A stretch of DNA of 64,000 nucleotides. Origin: Rhodamnia argentea. Its lineage: Eukaryota; Streptophyta; Magnoliopsida; Myrtales; Myrtaceae. The notes beneath the pieces are model-generated. The model was not told the origin of the DNA, did no database searches, and worked only from the letters and a program-made list of their open reading frames with translations. Position numbers and translations under genes: made by a program. Positions 1-12,600 of this stretch are shown here, in pieces (the stretch's first letter is position 1; each line of letters begins with the position of its first letter). The stretch spans positions 22,169,595 to 22,233,594 of the forward strand of contig NC_063160.1 in assembly GCF_020921035.1 (NCBI RefSeq), written 5' to 3'.

Positions 1-790
1 AAACGAGAATTAGTGAAGCGATGGGTTGTGAATAGCCAATGAAACTTCACAAACCAGGCATAAATAATTTGCTATGTTAATTCTATAGCTTCAATAAGAG
101 CACACATCCGATGTGGTCCAGAAATGCTCGTCTTTTTTTCTTTTATCGATGAACTGATATTGTTCTTAACTCAGAAGATAACACTAATACCTGATGCTGA
201 TTGACCTATCACAAGCAAACTGCCAAAGTTATCCGAATTGCTGATTTACATCTGCGTCTGCTTAGAGAAGAACCTACTTTAGCCTTGTGGGGGTGTTGGA
301 TGTATGCTTTCGACTCTTTAATTGCCAGTGTAGAAGTTGGGTACACAATCTTATGAATTCAAATCCTTTTTGTTTGTTCTATTAGTTGCTGATACTTCCA
401 TCCATGTGCGGTCATGGAGAATATAAATCCAACTAGCCCCATAAGCTTGTTGCTTCTTGGAAAATTTCCTTTACCATGTCAACTGGAGCTTATGCAGCAT
501 AAATCGCCTTTCAGTTTTTCTGTCATGTCATGGTGAGGTGTCACGTGGCTTTGATTTGAGAATCTAAATTGTCCCCTTTTGCACTTCACAAACTCACCTG
601 AATGTTTCTTACGGAGTGGGTTACCGAATGCTTCATACTCCTTTTGACTGACAAACCTCTGCTCGTGCTTATAAAATCTCCTGATCTTGGAGAATCTGTG
701 CCTTTATTTAGCCGCAAGAGCACTTGTCACTTAACCAAGTACTATGGCCTTCCTGGCTAATAATGCTCACCCAGATTGTTCTATGTGCAG
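1..790 (+). other. Intron of the NLP gene (3' part only)
   Basis: No upstream half of the RWP-RK domain can be read in any frame here. The next exon opens inside that domain with a split codon after a GCAG acceptor at 787-790. This stretch is therefore the 3' part of an intron whose donor and upstream exons lie before the window. It is T-rich near the acceptor and shows no other feature. Confidence 0.75.
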
Positions 791-1704
791 TTTGTCCTAC
801 AACCTTGAAAAGGATATGCAGGCAACACGGCATCACTCGATGGCCTTCTCGAAAGATCAAGAAGGTAGGCCATTCTCTGAAGAAGCTTGAGAGCATTATA
901 AATTCGGTCCAAGGTGCTGAGGGGACTATACATGTACGCTCATTTTATGAGAGCTTCCCAGAATTGAACTCTCCAAGACACTCTGAGAAGGGAACTTTTT
1001 CATCAGCTAATCTGAGTAATCCTATGGAGCAATTAAATCCTCAGACTGAGAATGGTCTGTTCAGATCAGGAGCCACTACCTCGAATTCTCCATCTTCCTC
1101 GTGCAGCCAGAGCTCCGGTTCTATTACCTCTTGCTCGACTGGGATGAAGCAGTATTTTACTGCAATAAATGCTGCGAGCAGCAGTGGTCCAGTGCTGTCC
1201 AATAACCCCTCTGAAGTGCTAAAACGAACACGGAGCGATGCAGAATTACATATTTCCACTCATGAAGAGCCAAAGCTTCTTATAAGATCGCAAAGCCACA
1301 AATCGTTGGTTGAGTGGGGAAGTCTCGAGAATGTAGCCACTTTACCAAAAACCAACAGCCCATGCATAACACGAGATGTGGGCGTTTATAGAATTAAAGC
1401 AATTTTGGGAGAAGAAAAGATCAGGTTCAGCTTGAAACCCAGTTGGGGATTTAGGGATTTGCAATGGGAGGTTGCAAAACGTTTCAACATAGACGATATC
1501 GGAACAATCGATCTCAAGTACTTGGATGATGATCAAGAGTGGGTTCTTTTGACATGTGATGCTGATCTTGAGGAGTGCATTGATGTGAACAGAATGTCGC
1601 GAAACCATACAATCCGGATCTCCATTCACCAATCTTCACATCACAATCTAAGAAGTCTTGTTGGTGGCAGTGGCGAGGCTCAGCACCAGGGCCATATCCA
1701 ATGA
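791..1704 (+). CDS. NLP: NIN-like protein (NLP1/2 type), last exon, 5'-truncated by window
   Basis: Nuclear transcription factor of the nitrate response; known NLPs bind nitrate-responsive cis-elements through an RWP-RK domain. The exon opens with the C-terminal half of that domain (CPTTLKRICRQHGITRWPSR), followed by the IKKVGHSLKKL helix, a Ser-rich low-complexity linker (about 1070-1330), and a C-terminal PB1 domain (about 1381-1620). PB1 contains the acidic DLKYLDDDQEWVLL signature used for NLP-NLP pairing. The first codon is split: two bases (tt) complete a Gly/Val-type codon from the preceding exon. The stop is TGA at 1702-1704, after a short tail (GEAQHQGHIQ). The linker motif SFYESFPELNSP and the KKVGHSLKKL spacing resemble NLP1/NLP2 more than NLP6/7. 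The N-terminal GAF-like nitrate-sensing region is outside the window. An ATG at 724 lies in the intron and is not a start. Confidence 0.93.
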
Positions 1705-4678
1705 TTAGCTCCCAGTATTTGGGATCTAAAAATCCACATGACACAATTTTTCTTTTGTAGACGAGCAAGAAGGCAAACCATCCGTTGGAGGCGGGGACGT
1801 CAGACCAGGTTTGAACCCCAGCTATAGCCCAAATGAAAGAAAAAAAGGAAAATTGTTTCTAGGTACTTTTAGTTCATGTCCAGCTTTCCAGGGGTTGCTA
1901 GAGAACTTAGTGAGTGTAATTACACAGTAGATTTGCTTAATTCCCAGGTGCTAAGCATGTTTGCTTTGCTTAAAGCTGTTGCTTCCGTTGGACATATAGT
2001 GTCATAATTCAAGTTTCCTTCGGCAATCAAGATTATGGCCCAGTTGATTGAAGCTAGATAACTTTTCCAGGCTGGAGATGACGGTGTACTTTCTTCTTCG
2101 TGACTTTGGAGAATCAACGACTCTGTTTTTTTAGTCGAACAACGACTTTTTCGGGCAGTCTGATTTACCGAATTCAGGGAAAGGGCAAAAAAAAAAAAAA
2201 AAAAAAAAAAAAGAATTCTAGCCTAACAAGATTGGTGAGCGCCAAGTAAATGACATTCAGGGTTAAAACATTACGATGGCTTCAGCAGGCATCTGTAAAT
2301 TGGGGTGACGAAGGTGCAAGTGATGGAATGTTTACGTCAGCTACTACGTAGCTGTCAACTGAACCCATCATTTGGTTGAAAATACATCAGATGGCAAAGA
2401 TCAAATGAGAGGTTGGAATTAAGTATGCACGTTCAACATGACAAAAGGGGGAAGATGCAGCTTGAAAAATCAATCTGAATCTTTGACAGCAGATCATCTA
2501 GTAAATCTCCGACGGAGCAATCTCTCGCGATGACCTGAAAATTGGGAACTATATAAATATGACAATATTTGAAAAATCAAAGATTAATGAAGAGCAAATC
2601 CAAATTACGCTGACGAGAATAGAATCCAACAAATAAATGAGCCTGCCGACAAAATTGCCTAGTGAACATATGAGGAATCTCACTATTCAAACCTCTCGAG
2701 TCTATATATACCATTTTACCCAAGTATATTACATAATGGTAACTGAAGTCGCGGAAAATGAAAATGCTCTACTTGGGTTATTTGATATCCCCATCAAGTT
2801 ACACTGGGTTATTCAAATGTCCATAGTAATGCCCAGGTCAAGCATGAGAGGAATTTTCACACAACAGAAGCATCCGTAATTAGAGACAACCTTTGCAGTG
2901 CCGTTATGTTGCTGCATTTTTATGTCTCAGCATCCCTTCTGATTGGGTTCAGGGCTGGCATGTACACCCACCAGAAATTGCTGCCAGATCAGTGGATGAC
3001 TTGTGAGATCTATGATGACATCACTGGTCAGATCATTCCCGGATTGTGGTGCTGGAACTAGGGAGGATCAACTAGGCATCAATAGTAGGATTAGCAAGCC
3101 ACTCCAGACACATAATTCTGCACAGAATCCTTCGTGAGGGCACTAAGATGGCCAGAGACCGGGATCTCTGGTATTTCCACCAGATTGATGGTGGTAAATA
3201 TAACTTACATGCCATTCAACTGCAAAGATACAATCAAGAAATGAAAAGATGACTGGATGAACTTTTGGCATTTCACATTACTGTGCATGAACAGGAATTC
3301 AACGGTCTACTAGTTACCTGATGCAATACATCCGGCTACACATCAAGCATTCATTTTGTCTGAGCCCCACAGCAAAGCCCACTGTATGTCATGACATGAA
3401 TATTCCGCTCCTGCAAGTTAATATTATCAAATGCTGCTAGTAAACTCCCTCATGATTGAGCTCCAGGGAAGATACTGGATGTTTATTTAAGTCATAAGAG
3501 GTTTCGCAAAGGTTCTCTACTAGTTAGTATAGATAACTAGTCTATACTATGCGATTTTGTGATACCACTGTCAACTGTTTTAAAAGCTTAAACTGTTACA
3601 TGAAGACGTGGTTTACATTAATTATTTTAACACTCCCCTCACGCTTAGTTTGATTTTTTTGGCTAATACTACGCATGGAAAAATTCAATTGGGAAGGAAA
3701 ATGGAGTCCGGAAAGATTTAAACTCAGACCCTCTTGCTTTGATACTATTAAAGTATGTCCCATATTGCTTGACAACGGGTCCTAAATGCTCTTTATATTC
3801 ATGTAGTTTCCCTCCACTTATCAGTTTAAGCTTTTGAGTTGGATTTTCTAACATGGTATTAGAGTCAGTGCTATCCCTTTTGCGCATGTGCGTGGTAAAA
3901 GTCCACGTGAATAATTCCACGTGCCACTTGTTATCCGCCTTGCACGTGAGAGGGGTGTTGAAGTATGTCCCACATTACTTGATAATGGTCCTAAATGCTC
4001 TTTATATTCACCTATCAACTTAAGCTTTTGAGTTGGACTTTTTAACGGATACCATATAAGATTTTGTGGGGCCACTATCAACTGTTCTAAAAGCTTAAAC
4101 TATTAGATGAAGGCGCGGTTTATGTTAATTATTCTATCATCTACAAATACAATGATCACAAACTACTGTATCCGGACATCTAGAAAGGAAAGGAGCAACC
4201 CAACAATGGATCTTCACTCCTTTAGATCTGACAATCAAACAACCAAGGAAATTAAGAAAACAAAAAATAGGAAAAAATGGATTTTAAGATACCTGCATTC
4301 ATCCAAAGGAGCCTAGACCCTTCCAATCCATTTGCTGTGACATCTAAAAAATGAGAGGAGAACTCAGAAACTTGTCGTGGGATGTTCATGAGAGAGTGAG
4401 TTACTGAGCTGCCAAGCATCTCAAAGATGATTAGTTCTTCTATCTTCAAAATCCTATATGGTGCAGATGAACAATCAAACAAATTCCTAATCTGTACAAA
4501 AGAAAAAAAGCACAATTCGAGTTACTGAAAACATGTACAACATGAATTTCAACTAGAAGCCAGAGAGATATTTCTTCGTCAATATACTTGTACAGCTAGA
4601 TTTTTACGTCCAAATAACTGTCTAAGCTACAGTGAGTTCTGCTCATGGAAAGCAACTAATGAAGTTGACATTACCATC
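1705..4678. other. Intergenic region between convergent NLP and PPR genes
   Basis: Contains the 3' UTRs of both genes, a poly-A tract at about 2188-2211, and an interspersed repeat cluster at 3541-4140 (listed separately). No coding sequence is supported; the small ORFs at 2637-2879 and 4107-4316 have no recognisable content. Confidence 0.6.
3541..4140 (-). repeat. Nested direct-repeat cluster, dispersed-element type
   Basis: Two sequence blocks each occur twice in the same orientation. Block A is near 3562-3632 and 4068-4138 (shared core aaaagcttaaact). Block B is near 3743-3850 and 3960-4050 (shared core ctaaatgctctttatattca). The cluster includes wording typical of plant dispersed elements on the minus strand, such as 'ctctaataccatgttagaaa'. 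Apparent ORFs here (for example 3669-3920) are repeat translations, not genes. Confidence 0.6.
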
Positions 4679-7600
4679 TCAAAAATCCAGGTAATCATTT
4701 TTCTTTTGCTGCAGACTTGGTACACTGCCCTGACCCCAACCTTTCTGTACTTGCTTGAGAGTTCTGGAGACAGTCCTGCTGCCATCATCTCTGTTCAAGA
4801 GCAAAGGTAAGCTATAGGAATGGGCATAAAAATTTAGAACTAAATGCATTCCAGCAGGTGGGCCACATACACATTACTTTCATTCAATAAGGAAAAATAG
4901 AGCATGTAAATTTCCGTGATAACGTGACTTAGTGCAAATTTGCAGCCATATGAGTTGCAACTTGCAATTCAATACTCAACATATAATTAATCCAACAACT
5001 TCTCTAACACCATCCATACTTGCCACAATGGCTAGTCTGCAAGCATATCATACTGCGTATATTTAGTGCAGGGAAGAATGATATCCAACCATGATTCTGC
5101 ACAAAACTGTGTGCCATTTATCGAAGAAGGCACTGAATTGTTTTTATTGTTATTGGACAATTAAGTGAAATCAAGGACTGTAGAGATTTAATATAAGCAG
5201 TGAAGTGGCATGCCGACACCCAAAAAGGGAGAACAGAAAGACAAAGTGAGATATTATATATCACTTAATATGTACCGTTGCACTATGCTTTGCCAATTGT
5301 ATTCCTTATAGATATCCGGTCTTCCGTGAAAGCTTTTCTCCTTACTTGTTGCTACCTCCTCATTCGACACTATGTCCATCATCCTCTCTGCAAGTTGATC
5401 AGCCTCCTTTTTATTTCCTTTATGCCTTAATCCGTCAATTACTGGCATGAATAATGCAGGGTCAACTCCATATCCACTATCGGTCATCTTATTAAGAATG
5501 CGACTGGCATCGTCTATCTTCCCTTCATTACAAAGGATGTTGATGAGATGATTAGAGAGAAAATCTCCCAGATCAAAATGTCTGTTGATTGCAGCTTTGA
5601 ACAACTCTTCAGCTGCTTCAATTTGCTTTCCCGCGAGCAACTCGTTGAACAGCAAGCTGTAGAGGGGTTCCTTGTGGCCACATATATTAAGAGCTATTTC
5701 AAACAACTCCTGGGCCTGTCCAAAGTCGCCAGCCTTGCAGAAAGCTCTGATGAGTATCTTAAAAGTAGAAATATTAGGAAATACTCCCTTCTCAATCATC
5801 TCATCTAGAATAGGAGGGGCATCAGTAATTCTCCCACCTTCACACAGGCATCTGATGAAATTATTGTAAGTACAGACATTAGGAGGTATTCCTCTTTCTT
5901 TCATTTCGTCAAGAAGTCCATATATCTCAAATATCTGATTCTTTCTTCCTAAGCCCAAAATCAATGAATTATATGTTTGTAGCGTCCTGCTGCAACCTTT
6001 TTTCTCCATGTCCTTGAGAACTCGAAATGCGGATGATAATTTTCCCTCTTTACAGAGAGCATGCACAAAGGCATCATAAATAACAGAATCAGGGCGTATT
6101 TTTCTACTCATCATCTCAGCAAACATCTTCTTAGCTTCTTCGACCCTACCAGCCTTGCATAAACCACTAATGACAGTTGAGTAAGAGATTAGATCTGGGG
6201 AACATTTGTTGCAATCATTGGCATTGTCGACTAAGCCAATAAATGAATTCCCCAGATTTCCAAGAGCAGCACTTCCGTGACTCCACATGCCACTCACTAT
6301 CTCCACTGCCTTATCCAACTCACCTCTGAGACATAATCCATGTATTACGATATTACAGGAGACAGTATCTAAGCCATAACCTCTCTCATTCATCTTCTGC
6401 AGTAACTTTTCAGCCTCTGATATCCTACCCTCTTTCCAGAGGCTATGTAGCAGGAAATTAGAAGTGTGATTGTTTGGGAAACAGCCACTCTTCACCATCT
6501 CCTGGAGAATATTTCTCACTTCCAGCATCTTCCCTTTGTTGCAGTATCCCTGGGCTAAAGTGCTATAAGTGATTGTATCTGGGGAGACACCGGAACTTTT
6601 CATTGAACGCATCACTGTCCTTGCATCAGACAACATCCCATTCTTGCACAGCCCATCAATCACAATATTGTACGTGTAAATGCTGGGTTCAACACCACTT
6701 TCAATCATCTCATTTATTATTGATTGTGCCTCTAAGAGGTCCCCCTTCCTAATCAAACCTAACAACCAGATATTGTAGCTCTCCAATTTCATCAACTCAC
6801 TCTTTCTCTTCATCGTATCGCACAGAGTTTTGGCTTCCTCCCACATCCCTTCCTTGCAAAATCCTTCAAGCATTAGATTGTATGTTACAGTGTTTGGCTC
6901 AGGGAGGCCCAACTCTTGATCTGTTAGCATATCTCTAAAAATTCTAGAAGCTTCTAATACTTTACCGGCAGAGCAAAGAGCAGACATCCGGGAATTAAAG
7001 GTAACAATATCCGGAGACAAGCCATCCCCTCTCATCCTCTCTACCAATTTTTCGGCTTCATCAGTCATACCTTCCCTACAAAAGCTAGAAATCAAAGTAT
7101 TGTACACTACTTTATTAGGCGTAATGCCTGAGCTCTTCATCTCATTCAAAAGCTCCAACCCCTGGCCACAGAGTTGAGCTCTACAATACCCACGAATCAA
7201 AATTCCAAAACTATACTCATTAGGCCGACATCCTTTCTTATGCATTTTCTCAAACAAGTTCCGGGCATCATTCAAACGGCCCACCTCACAGAGCGCGCTG
7301 ATCAAGAGATTAAACGTGTAAGTCTCAGGGCTCAACCCCGCAACAACCATATCCTTGTACAACCACAATACATCATCCACATCGTTTCCCCTCAGGCACG
7401 CCTGGATAAGCAAATTATACACGAAAACTGAAGGCGGGTGATCAGGGAAACAAGAACGGAGCGACTTGAATTGTGAGACGGCGGCTGCAAGAAGACCCGA
7501 ATGGGCCAACAATTTCACGAGGGAAACGAGCGAAGAGGGGCGAGTCTCGGTGGGGCACGAGGAGAGGATGAGGCTCCGGAGGTCGTCGATCTCGGTGAGC

Positions 7601-7770
7601 ATTTTGGCGCGAACCAAGATGCCGGCGATGATGGGCAGAGAGCGGACGATGCATTGGGTGTGAGCGGAGGAGGGAGGGGAGGAGAGAATGCGCTTGAAGA
7701 GATGCCATGCGAGCTTCGGATTGTTGGCGTTCTTGAAAAGTGCTTTGGCGAGTTTGGCAGTTTGGTCCAT
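4679..7770 (-). CDS. P-class PPR protein, At2g17140 orthologue, two exons
   Basis: Organelle RNA-binding protein of the pure P class, probably mitochondrial by analogy; RNA target unknown. The start is the ATG at 7770-7768. Exon 1 (7770-5276) encodes an N-terminal region followed by roughly 19-20 tandem 35-residue PPR units, for example VTYNLMLEGFCKEGMWEEAK and LISYSTVISGLCKAGRVEEA. The single ORF runs on to 5254, but I reject that end. A donor (CAACG/GTACAT) follows exon base 5276. The matching acceptor ends at 4791, and exon 2 (4790-4679) supplies the conserved family tail: RDDGS, then a KGWGQG core, ending DYLDF and TGA. Joining restores a Q-R-D-D-G reading across the splice. The total is 2607 nt, 868 aa, close to the 874 aa I recall for the Arabidopsis protein. 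A (TC)n tract lies about 95-125 bp upstream of the start. Confidence 0.93.
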
Positions 7771-7861
7771 TCAACGGCCAAATCGTGTGTCCGTCGACTA
7801 AGTTTCGGTTTTTGTTTTGCCGTTGGTTTTCTTCCAGTTTTGATGTCTGTCACTTCGCGCC

Positions 7862-7864
<3 letters not shown>

Positions 7865-7895
<31 letters not shown>
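7865..7895. repeat. (TC)n microsatellite upstream of PPR start
   Basis: A clean TC dinucleotide run, read as GA on the PPR coding strand, located about 95-125 bp before the ATG. It probably lies in the 5' UTR or core promoter. Confidence 0.9.
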
Positions 7896-8019
7896 ACGTA
7901 CTAACTTTTTAAGATTTTTGTTTTAGATCGAACGTAACTTTTCAAGACTTATTTTTTTGGTCAGATCTTTTCAAGATTAAAAAGCCAATTTTTTCCAATT
8001 GTAATTCGGTAAAATTTCT

Positions 8020-8620
8020 TATGTAAAATGGTAAACTTCAAATATCAGTGAAGGAAAATCCCAAATAAAGGTGCGAAGTACTTTCATTTTCTTAAATAAA
8101 TACATGAAATAGACATTATTTCAATTAATGGTATGAACTGCCCTCATTTTCTCGGATAAGAGATAAATGAATCTTATTTCAAGCAAGAGTATGAAGTGAT
8201 CATATCAGTTTAAAAAGCTGCTATCATTTTCTCAAATAAGGGAATAATGTGAATCTTGTTTCAAATAAGGGCATTTTTGTCTTTTATTTTTTGATTTTTT
8301 TCTTTCTTTTTTCCCCTTTAAAACTAAAAAAAAAAAAAACCAGGGGCCGCTGTCCATCTCCTTTATTTTTTAATTAGTTTTGAAACATTTAATCAAATTT
8401 AACTAAAATTTACATTAAAATTACATCTGGATGAAAATGTCCCGAAATATTTGGCCAACGGGTGAGATAATGCCTTTATCTGAAACAATCATAGCCACTT
8501 CAACATTTTATTTAAAATAAGATCTACTTCAAGCCCTTATTTGAGACAATGAGGACATTTCAAGCTCTTATTTCTATACAAAAAAAAAAGATCTTATTTA
8601 AAATCTTCCCTATAAGTAAT
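8020..8620. repeat. Foldback-like dispersed repeat with 'caaataaggg' units
   Basis: The left half has repeated units containing ctcaaataaggg and ttcaaataagggcat (8070-8290). The right half (8480-8600) carries the same words inverted, such as aagcccttatttgaga. The middle includes a poly-A run at about 8325-8338. The two arms could pair. No transposase ORF is present, so it is either non-autonomous or a degraded inverted array. Confidence 0.5.
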
Positions 8621-9674
8621 TAATATAAGCTTTTATTTCTTGAAATTTGCAAATTGAGTATAGAAAGGCCATTTGCACGTTTCCATGTATTTACCTATTA
8701 ACTTTAGAAAACGAATAAAAGTAGTTAGCCAGTAATCTTTCACTGAAATTTACTAACGATTCAAATTACTGCAAAAATATGTCGCTTGTTCTTGTGATGA
8801 GATTCGACGGCAGAAATAATTCTTATTAGAAATTGTACGATGCCTAACACCTACAGAGGATTCAAATTCATTCAATGAGAAACAAGATTTTCTTTTCCTT
8901 TTATACCCCAAGCAAATAACCCGGGTGATTTGCGTGATGATCTACGTAGAATTAAGTTTGAAACTGTCTAGTGTTGGCTACACCAAAACCTGGTCTTTAA
9001 TCATATAACCCGACATTTTGGAGGCTTAATATATTGAGCCCCAATAAATCAAAGTAAGTCAAAATTGGGTACAAAAGTCATGGAGATGGAAGAAATCGCG
9101 AGGAGTTATATTAATCAAATTAATTTCTGTTCAAAAGTATATATTCTGTTCACAGATTTTGTGGAAAGTTAAATCATCTGGACCAGATCAAATGCAAAAT
9201 GTAAAAACGTTTAGCTATATCATGATCAAATTAGGAAATTGCCTAATGAAACGACATCCACAGTCCAAATTCGTCACCTGTAATGCGACATCTTGGGGTA
9301 AATGGTATGAACCAAATCGAAATGGAATGAGTATGAGTCGAGATCAACTTTTCAGGTAATCAATCACACTAACACAAGCTTACTAACAATCATAGTAAGA
9401 ACTCAGAATTCACTCTTCAATGTACCGGAGTAAGTATGAACAAACAGGAAGATGTTGATGCTCTGTAGATTCTGAAGCTCAGATAGAAGCCAAGGATTCC
9501 TAGATGCGCCACGACACCTTGGCAAGAGTGTATTTACCAGAAGGGAACAGGATATGGCATTCTTTCTTGGAAGTTCTGAGATATCTTGTAATGCGTTGAC
9601 CTTTGTATTTACATGTGTAGTGATATCACGTGACGAAATTTTTATCACACACGCTTCGCTTTTATCATCTGGCA

Positions 9675-12600
9675 TCAACTCTGCTGTGACGAAGGAGGTG
9701 TGTTTTCCTCTTGTTTCTCGTCCGCCACATATCTTGGAGGTGGACCAAACAAACTCAGCAGTACCTGCAAGTAAGTTAATATACGCAATGAATTGCCTAG
9801 AGTGCTATGTTGTGTATTCCTACTTGACAAGGGGACGGTCGGACTTGACAGACCAAACCAGGATAGTGTTTGCAGAATCATTGCCTCCACCACCTAGGTG
9901 AACCATGGTTCTCGAAAATATAAGGATGAACTTTTATATGCGATGTCATAAAACTATCCAGGAGTACTTGTTTCATAAATTCTTCTTTAATATGGAAAGA
10001 AATAAAAAAAATATATTTTCATCTAGACGATAGACAGAATATGTTATCAAATTAGTAGGATCCATGCATTAAGGAGTTTTCCTTAAAACTTTAAGACTGC
10101 ATTTGTATAGGGTGACATTAATCGGGATGGTTGAGAGTAGAAATCAGTATAAGGGTCTTTAAGTAAATATCCTAAATACTGATCATGTAATGTTGTGTGA
10201 TCCTAGACTTCCTTATCTGTAAGCTACCTGTGTCATAGACTACATGTATTGACTCCAGAAAAACACATGGTTTTTCTCTCAATCTCTGTTTTTCACCATT
10301 TCAGGGATAACAGCCAGCACTCAGCAGCAAATGAAAGCTGAGGTCTCTAACCGACACATCCATAGAGACAAAGTGCTCCCCACTCCGACACTTCAAGGAG
10401 GTAAAAGCAATTTCTATATTTTTGTTTAACTTACAGGTAGAAGGACAAGCCCATGCAAAAAGCCAATAAGAACCAATGCCAGGTACATTTGGAAGTAATA
10501 GACCTGCAAAAGACAATAGGCATAAAACCAATATTCTCAAATAGCCATCTGACAGAAGTGCAGACTGGTAAGGAATACGATAGAGACCACAAAGATTTCT
10601 GATCTGGAGAAGTAAAGTACAAGTACTCCACATAGCTTTGTAAGAGTAATGCCGCTGCAACAAGCAAAAAAGCAAAGAGCGGTCAATAATTCAGAAGGAT
10701 CAGATAAATTTCTCTGGCAAGCATCTCAATTTCTTAGAAGAAATTTCCAGATCAAGAGGGGAGAGGATAGTGTTTCATCAACCTGAAAACAGAAGCACCC
10801 ATGGTAATGAGAGCCCCTTGCATTCTTTGGCTTCGATCACCGGGGCATATCTGTATAAAAGCGGCACAAAGCAAAAGGATCATCACATTTTATGATTGCC
10901 TTTGAATGAGAACACGTAATTACAACCTAGGTCTACTACAGAGAGATCACTGTCGACCCAAGATTTCAAGTGTTCAATTGTGGACAGGAGTTCAATAAGC
11001 AAGGCAAATGAATCAACATCAGGCGATTGACAAGACACCGTGTTCTTTAAAACCTTGGCACGTGCAATTCTAAAGATGAGGAAAGATGGGAAGAAGAAAC
11101 ACAATAAAATGATTCTACCAGCTCCCTGCATTTGCAGCCATAGGCACATTGCTAGTCAAGGACAAGCAAGCATTCTACAAGAATTGGATGATACAGAGAT
11201 CAGATAAGGGCTCACCAGAAAGGCCTGTATTATATGCACACAAAATTCGACAGCAATCCCAATTGACATTACAAGATTAACGACAGAGACAGCATTTAGT
11301 TGGATATTAAGAACTGCCATGACACCCTGCAAAGGAGTGAGGTTGTCAAGATCAATGAATAGTCATATTTTTCATTAAGAGTTAAAAGTAACTAATGAAA
11401 AATAGTCAACATGACGAATCAAAAATACAATGGATCATTGACAGTGCAGAGCTATACCATAAGATCTACAACAATCATTGCTAGTACAATCAATAGGATT
11501 ATGGAACTCCATAAACTGCACCGGAAAAGACATCAAGTTGACAGTTACTTCAGAATTGATTGTAGATAGATAATCATTTAGGTAATAGAAAGGAAAGAAT
11601 GGGTGACAAGAGAGAGTACACACCTGGATGTGACAACCAAGAAAACAACAAAGATTGCACCTGTTAACAAAACCACCAAAACTTAAAGAGGGAACACCCT
11701 AATGATCCTTTAACCCAACATCCGCATCCTCTATGGGGTACACCTCAAGAATGACTAACAAAACAAAGTAAACAAATAACAGATGCAGAAAATGGCATAC
11801 ACCAGCTGCTTTTCCTAGAAGACAATTGTTATTTTGCTGACCAGGGAGTGACCATCAAAAGATCATGGAGTGTAGTCCAAGGCACAAATTTTATATTTTA
11901 TTATGTACTTTTCAAAAAATGCTAAGACCTACCCATAGAAATATTAAAATATTGTGAGTAAGGGTAAGTAATTTAATTAGGAAAAGAAATCAGAACTAGT
12001 TGGGACTGTAAGCATAAAAAAGGGGGGAAAGATGATGGGAGATCATTGGAGACCATTCATAACGTACATGAAGTGAATGACTGCACTTTACACATGAATA
12101 GATAAATTTGCAGATACTTTTTTTATTTTTTGTCAAATTTCACAGATACTGGACTTGCTGAGAAATGGTCACAATGGCTCAAAATGATTAATATAATGAA
12201 TCCCCGTGAAAAGGCAAAGGTTAACTATGTTTTCCCGCAGTTCAGATGTCACGATGCAGATGAATAAGGAATTACACCCGAGGTAATTTTTTGCAGAGTA
12301 TAATAATATGGTTTTCACTGTTTTTCAGTGACATACCAAGGGCTATGGCAATGTTGATCAAAGCCACCCTCCATATATCCAGATATTGCTCAAAAAAGAT
12401 ATAGAAGACTGAATATGGAAATATTTCCATCTGTATCAGAAAAGAAAAGACCATCATATATGTCAATCAACATAAGAACATAGCCACCCTCCAAATCATG
12501 ACAAAACTAAGTACAAGATTGTGATGATATATCTAATGAAAAGATGTTCCCTCCATATATCCAGGTATTGCTCAAAAAAGATATATAAGACTGAATATGG

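Larger units (their letters stand above)
7771..9674. other. Intergenic: PPR promoter and NPC1 3' flank
   Basis: Both neighbours are on the minus strand, so this holds the upstream region of the PPR gene (near 7770) and the 3' UTR/terminator of NPC1 (near 9674). It contains a (TC)n microsatellite and a foldback-like repeat (both listed). The ORFs at 9159-9359 and 9403-9678 have no recognisable content. Confidence 0.6.

Noticed and set aside
5254..5275. Stop at 5254 as the end of the PPR gene
   Set aside because: The last codons are intron read-through. The spliced second exon restores the conserved family end in frame.
7174..7926. Plus-strand frames opposite and upstream of the first PPR gene
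   Set aside because: Shadows of the PPR coding sequence and of the adjoining TC microsatellite (Ser-Leu runs).
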